8,583 nucleotides of DNA from Candidatus Falkowiibacteriota bacterium (GTDB lineage: Bacteria; Patescibacteriota; Patescibacteriia; Patescibacteriales; UBA12075), in assembly GCA_003647675.1 (NCBI GenBank), contig QMNH01000033.1:1-8583 (forward strand), in the 5' to 3' direction. Below are positions 4,994 to 8,583 of the stretch, in pieces; the stretch's first letter is position 1, and every line of letters starts with the position of its first letter. The translations under genes were made by a program, and so were the position numbers. The notes under the pieces are model-generated. The model saw nothing but the letters and a program-made list of their open reading frames with translations, was not told the DNA's origin and made no database searches.

Positions 4994-7672
4994 ATGTATT
5001 TAGAAAAATTAGAAATTCAAGGATTTAAATCTTTTGCCAGCAAGAATATTTTGGTTTTTCCCGGCATGCTGGATAAAAGTCGGCGGGGCATTACCTCTAT
5101 TGTCGGGCCGAACGGATCGGGTAAATCTAACGTGGCTGACGCGGTCCGCTGGGCCTTAGGGGAGCAAAGCATGAAAACCTTGAGGGGAAAAAAGGCAGAG
5201 GATATTATTTTTTCCGGATCAGACAAAAAAGGAAAACTCGGCATGGCCGAGGTGTCTTTATTTTTAAATAATGAATCCCGACAAGCGCCAATTGATTACT
5301 CGCAAGTAGTAATAACGAGAAGGCTTTTCCGGAGCGGCGACTCGGAATATATGCTTAATAATAACCGGGTCAGGCTGTCGGATATCCAGATGATGTTGGC
5401 TAAAGCCAAGTTTGGACAGAAGACATATAGCGTTATCGGGCAGGGCATGGTTGAAGGTTTTTTAAATACCAGTTTGTCCGAGCGCAAGGAATTTTTTGAC
5501 GAGGCTACCGGAGTAAAGCAGTATCAAATTAAGCGGGACGATTCGCTCAATAAACTTCGTGGCAGTTATGAAAATTTAATCCAGGCTCAGATGCTGTTAT
5601 CGGAAATTGAGCCGAGATTAAAAAGTTTAACCCGCCAGGTTAATCGTTTAAAAAAACGGGATGAAATTGAAAAAGAGTTGAAGAAGCTGCAATTAAATCA
5701 TTATTCGGGCGCTTGGCACAGTATTAATAATAATTTTAAGCAGTTTAATAATAAATTTTTGGAACAAGAGAAAATTAAAATTGACAAGGACAGAAAATTA
5801 GACCAGCTAAATCGAAAATTAGAAGAATTAAAAATTGAGGACAGCCAGAAAAACGAATACTTTATTTTACAAGAAAAATTAAATAGGGCGCAGGCGGAAA
5901 AAGAAGAAGCCAGCAAGAAGTTTGCTAAAATAGAGGCGCAAATAGAGATGAAGCTTGAGGCTAACGGACAAATTGATTTGTCGTTTTTATTAAATAAAAA
6001 AGAAGAAATAATTGCCGAAATATCTTCAATCCAAGAGGAGGCTTCAACCCTAGAAAAGAATATCGGCTATGCGGAAGAAAAAGGGGCGGAAATAAAAACA
6101 GAAAAAGAAGCGGTTGACAAAAAAATAGAGGCTCTAAACAAAAAGAGAGAAGCGCTAAATAACGAAACAGAAACCGCGAAGATAGTAAAGAATAGGCTAA
6201 ATAAAATTTTAGACAAGTTAAGGATAATTGCCGAAGAAGCCAGCATTGAAAGAATTAAGGAGATGGCGCATAGTATAAAAAAGGAAATTAAAGCCCTTGT
6301 AGCCGAATCGGAACAAGGCGGCAAAAAAGATAGTGAAAGAAAAGAGTTAAGTATCCAGGAGGAACTAAATGAATTATTTAGTGAAAAAGACGTGTTAAAT
6401 ATAAAGATGAACGAAAATAATTTGCGGATTTCAGCGCGTTCGGAGCGGGTAAAATTATTGCGGGAAAAGATTGACGGCCTGAAAAGAGAAGTTGAATTAA
6501 TCGGCGAGAAACTAAAGCAAAAATCGAATGAGTTTAATTATGAAGAAATAAGCGATCGGCAAAATAAGTTAAAACAGGAATTAAACAGAGCGCAAGCTAA
6601 TATCCAGGAAATTAAAGATAAGATTAGCCGAGCCAGGGAAAACGAGGAAAAAAGCAGGAATAAATTATTCTCCCTGCAGAATGAATCGCAAACATTGCAA
6701 AAAGAAATTAATGAAGCCAATTATGAACTTAACGAATTAAAAGTAAATTCAACGAGATACGAAACCAAGCTGGAAAATTTAGAAATTGAAATAAGGGAGG
6801 AATACGGAAATTTAAAAGAGATTAAAGACAAAAAAATAGAAGCTGAAGAGGAGAATGGGGGCGCGGAAAAAGAAAAGATCCGACAGTTAAAGCGTCAGCT
6901 TGAATTAATCGGCGGTATTGACCCGGAAGTTGAGAGAGAATATAATTCCACAAAAGAAAGATATGACTTTTTGTCAGGGCAAGTTAATGATTTTATTTCG
7001 GCAGTTGATTCGCTTAAAAAGATTATAAAAGAACTGGATTTAACCATCAAAGAGCGTTTTGATAAAGAGTTTAAAATAATCGCCGGTAATTTTGAAAAAT
7101 ATTTTAAGATACTTTTTAATGGTGGCCACGCGAAAATTATCAAGGTAATGGAAGATATGAAAGAGAGTGCTTCCGACAAAAAGTCGGAGAGCGAGGAGGT
7201 TTCGGAAGATAACCCTTCGACAAGCTCAGAGCAAGGAAACAAAAGTCAGGAAGAGCTTAGTGTGGCGGATTTAAAAAAGATTAAATTTTTACAAAAGCAT
7301 AACGCCACCGGATTAGCCGGTATTGAAATAAAAGCTACGCCACCCGGGAAAAAAATATCCAGCGTGGCCATGCTGTCGGGCGGCGAGCGGGCTCTAACCG
7401 CGATTGCCCTTATCTGTGCCATTATTTATTCAAATCCGTCGCCTTTCGTGGTTTTAGACGAAGTGGACGCGGCCTTGGACGAAGCTAATTCAGAGCGATT
7501 GGCTAAAATTTTAGATGAATTGTCGCATAAAACTCAGTTTATTTTAATTACCCATAACCGGGCATCAATGCGTCGGGCCAATGTTCTTTACGGGGTGACT
7601 ATGGGAGATGACGGTGTCAGCAAGCTGTTGAGCGTTAAGCTTGAAGAAGCTGATAAAGTAGTGAGAAGTTAA
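4994..7672 (+). CDS. smc: Chromosome segregation SMC ATPase, short form without a recognisable hinge
   Basis: SMC proteins are ABC-type ATPases that organise and segregate the chromosome, normally as hinge-joined dimers with ScpA and ScpB. The ATG at 4994 is chosen over an in-frame TTG at 4973 because the family begins MYLEKLEIQGFKSFAS; this gives 892 residues against about 1,150-1,200 usual. In order: Walker A GPNGSGKS (38-45), Q-loop VIGQG (147-151), coiled coil (about 183-413), an apex at about 414-450, returning coil (about 450-693), signature LSGGERALTA (794-803), Walker B FVVLDEVDAALD (818-829) and switch histidine ITHNR (H854). The ATPase head is complete. The glycine-rich hinge of roughly 150-200 residues is absent: the apex is only a short helical stretch (ERIKEMAHSIKKEIKALV) and a Gly/Lys linker. 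The C-terminal head carries a Ser/Glu/Lys-rich insertion (about 718-773) before GIEIKATPPGKK. No Shine-Dalgarno sequence is seen. scpA and scpB are not in the window. Confidence 0.95.
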   Translation: MYLEKLEIQGFKSFASKNILVFPGMLDKSRRGITSIVGPNGSGKSNVADAVRWALGEQSMKTLRGKKAEDIIFSGSDKKGKLGMAEVSLFLNNESRQAPIDYSQVVITRRLFRSGDSEYMLNNNRVRLSDIQMMLAKAKFGQKTYSVIGQGMVEGFLNTSLSERKEFFDEATGVKQYQIKRDDSLNKLRGSYENLIQAQMLLSEIEPRLKSLTRQVNRLKKRDEIEKELKKLQLNHYSGAWHSINNNFKQFNNKFLEQEKIKIDKDRKLDQLNRKLEELKIEDSQKNEYFILQEKLNRAQAEKEEASKKFAKIEAQIEMKLEANGQIDLSFLLNKKEEIIAEISSIQEEASTLEKNIGYAEEKGAEIKTEKEAVDKKIEALNKKREALNNETETAKIVKNRLNKILDKLRIIAEEASIERIKEMAHSIKKEIKALVAESEQGGKKDSERKELSIQEELNELFSEKDVLNIKMNENNLRISARSERVKLLREKIDGLKREVELIGEKLKQKSNEFNYEEISDRQNKLKQELNRAQANIQEIKDKISRARENEEKSRNKLFSLQNESQTLQKEINEANYELNELKVNSTRYETKLENLEIEIREEYGNLKEIKDKKIEAEEENGGAEKEKIRQLKRQLELIGGIDPEVEREYNSTKERYDFLSGQVNDFISAVDSLKKIIKELDLTIKERFDKEFKIIAGNFEKYFKILFNGGHAKIIKVMEDMKESASDKKSESEEVSEDNPSTSSEQGNKSQEELSVADLKKIKFLQKHNATGLAGIEIKATPPGKKISSVAMLSGGERALTAIALICAIIYSNPSPFVVLDEVDAALDEANSERLAKILDELSHKTQFILITHNRASMRRANVLYGVTMGDDGVSKLLSVKLEEADKVVRS
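7170..7236 (+). repeat. Two short palindromic-type repeats inserted in frame in smc
   Basis: Inside the head insertion of smc lie the hairpin TCCGAC-AAAAA-GTCGGA (7172-7188) and, 24 bases further on, CCCTTCGACAAGCTCAGAGC (7213-7232) followed by AAGG. The second closely matches the CCTTCGACAAGCTCAG repeat that I remember as scattered through intergenic DNA of many bacteria; here it is translated as PSTSSEQ. Both are read in frame, so the linker of the protein seems partly built from repeat DNA. Confidence 0.6.
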
Positions 7673-7716
7673 GCTTTTGTTTTAAAATAAAAAATATAGA
7701 AAAGTATTAGAAATTT

Positions 7717-7725
7717 TGTTATAAT
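7717..7725 (+). promoter_or_regulatory. Extended -10 promoter for the 193-aa gene
   Basis: TGT followed directly by TATAAT is a perfect extended -10. There is no recognisable -35 at the right distance, which extended -10 promoters tolerate. Transcription would start near 7732, giving a leader of about 80 bases, and would make the downstream gene independent of smc. Confidence 0.55.
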
Positions 7726-7810
7726 TAGAATGTATTAATTTTTTTTGTTTGTCTGTTTTTGTTTAGCTATAGCTTAATTTAATCCGAAATAATAAAATAT
7801 TAAGAATAAC

Positions 7811-8392
7811 ATGGAAGTTGATTTATTGAAAAATCTTAAAGTAGGTGATGATGAATTTGATGAGACTTCAAAGATTGCCGAAGAAAATAAGGTTGGTTTA
7901 AGCGGGGGAAAAAGTGGCGTTTTTAGTGCTGGCGAGAAAGAAGAAGTAGACGAAAAAATAAAATTAAAGCAAAAAAAACAAAAGATTTTGCGTGAGCTGG
8001 ATAAAGAATTATATTATCTTGGAAAAAAAGAAGGAAAAGTTACCGAATGCCGTGATCCGGAAGATACAAATGTTAACGCGGTTTCGGACTGCCGAGGGGT
8101 ATTAAGAAAAAGAATAAAAAGCGGGTTAATCATGGAGTATGTTTTTACTTCGCAGGAAAGAGGGATAAAGAATTTCCATTTAAATAATGTAAAAATAGAT
8201 TTGGGTAAAATTAAAGAAGAAAAGTTAATAAAATTATTAATAATTATTAAATTTTTTAACCAGAAGTACCGGGAGGCGGACAAAGGCAAAAAGTCAGACG
8301 GTGAGAAAGAACTTAGCACCCGGGAAAAGGAGGAGCTGGCTAAGGAGAAAAGGGAAGAAAGCAAAAGAAAGCTGGTTTTAGGCAAGCTGTAA
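7811..8392 (+). CDS. Highly charged protein of unknown function (193 aa)
   Basis: I do not recognise this protein. It is very rich in Lys and Glu, has no signal peptide and is probably cytoplasmic. Residues 40-70 look helical (KEEVDEKIKLKQKKQKILRELDK). A more structured middle (about 66-155) contains C80 and C94, RGVLRKRIKSGLIMEYVF and the hydrophobic helix LIKLLIIIKFF (139-149), which is too short and too flanked by charge to be a clear membrane segment. The tail (156-193) is a charged helix (STREKEELAKEKREESKRK). Its reality is supported by the extended -10 promoter at 7717-7725, the ATG about 80 bases after the expected transcript start, and a terminator about 55 bases after the stop. It follows smc on the same strand with a 138-base gap, so joint function is possible but not shown. 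No Shine-Dalgarno sequence is visible. Confidence 0.75.
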   Translation: MEVDLLKNLKVGDDEFDETSKIAEENKVGLSGGKSGVFSAGEKEEVDEKIKLKQKKQKILRELDKELYYLGKKEGKVTECRDPEDTNVNAVSDCRGVLRKRIKSGLIMEYVFTSQERGIKNFHLNNVKIDLGKIKEEKLIKLLIIIKFFNQKYREADKGKKSDGEKELSTREKEELAKEKREESKRKLVLGKL

Positions 8393-8447
8393 ATAATTTA
8401 TTTTTGGCAGTATGCGTCGATAAACTTTAAAAATAATAACGATAAAT

Positions 8448-8480
8448 AAATAACCCTAAGATAAATATGGGGTTATTTTT
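8448..8480 (+). terminator. Intrinsic terminator after the 193-aa gene
   Basis: The stem AAATAACCC (8448-8456) pairs with GGGTTATTT (8470-8478) around a 13-base loop and runs into a T-rich tract. It lies about 55 bases after the stop codon at 8392. The GC core is only three pairs, so it is of moderate strength. Confidence 0.65.
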
Positions 8481-8482
8481 AT

Positions 8483-8501
8483 TTGACAAATGTCATTGAC
8501 A
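8483..8501. promoter_or_regulatory. Overlapping TGACA inverted repeats, possible control region of the next gene
   Basis: TGACA-AA-TGTCA-T-TGACA occupies 8484-8501: three alternating copies of one pentamer, two of which sit in perfect TTGACA -35 hexamers (8483-8488 and 8496-8501). No good -10 lies at 16-18 bases from either (best is TAAAGT at 8520). An ATG at 8580 begins just at the window end and could be the gene controlled. Confidence 0.3.
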
Positions 8502-8583
8502 TAATGATTTTTTATATGTTAAAGTTTTATATTATTTTAATCTTTAAATATTAGCTAAAAATTAAGCAAAAAGAATTTTATGA

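Noticed and set aside
6895..7242. Minus-strand open frame of 115 residues inside smc
   Set aside because: It lies opposite a well-supported SMC head region; its composition is the complement of Lys/Glu-rich coding sequence. The same applies to the other minus-strand frames inside smc and in the 193-aa gene, and to the plus-strand frames opposite the surface-protein gene.

Overview
The window is AT-rich bacterial DNA that uses the standard code (stops TAG, TGA and TAA). It most resembles a Candidate Phyla Radiation (Patescibacteria) genome, of the Parcubacteria/Falkowbacteria kind. Three things suggest this: a short SMC protein with no recognisable hinge, a large secreted protein carrying 'LQVE..GEAWYV..RYYM' modules that I remember from many such genomes, and four genes whose starts lack a Shine-Dalgarno sequence. 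This assignment is inference; the window has no marker gene such as rRNA.

Layout. (1) 1-625, plus strand: the C-terminal part of a glycogen/starch synthase (GlgA, GT5), cut at its 5' end by the window edge. The first 60 bases form a fold-back inverted repeat that may be an assembly artefact. (2) 683-718: a two-way terminator between glgA and the convergent minus-strand gene. (3) 740-3532, minus strand: a 930-residue exported protein. It has seven beta-sandwich-like modules, six of them forming a tandem duplication of a three-module block, then two GEAWY modules flanking thrombospondin-3-like calcium loops. (4) 3533-3698: a divergent promoter region. (5) 3699-3983, plus strand: a 94-residue protein with one membrane segment behind a near-consensus promoter. 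(6) 3984-4993: about 1 kb without a convincing protein gene. It holds a 165-bp fold-back element that looks like a MITE, a strongly structured stretch ending in an intrinsic terminator (candidate non-coding RNA), a run of hairpins and palindromes, and the smc promoter. (7) 4994-7672, plus strand: smc. (8) 7811-8392, plus strand: a charged 193-residue protein of unknown function with its own promoter and terminator. (9) 8393-8583: a terminator, then TGACA repeats that may belong to the next gene.

The genes do not form one pathway: glucan synthesis, a cell-surface protein and chromosome organisation sit side by side, mostly as single-gene transcription units. The points most worth following are the hinge-less SMC with palindromic repeats inserted in frame in its head domain, the candidate structured RNA at about 4176-4478, and the fold-back element at 3984-4148.
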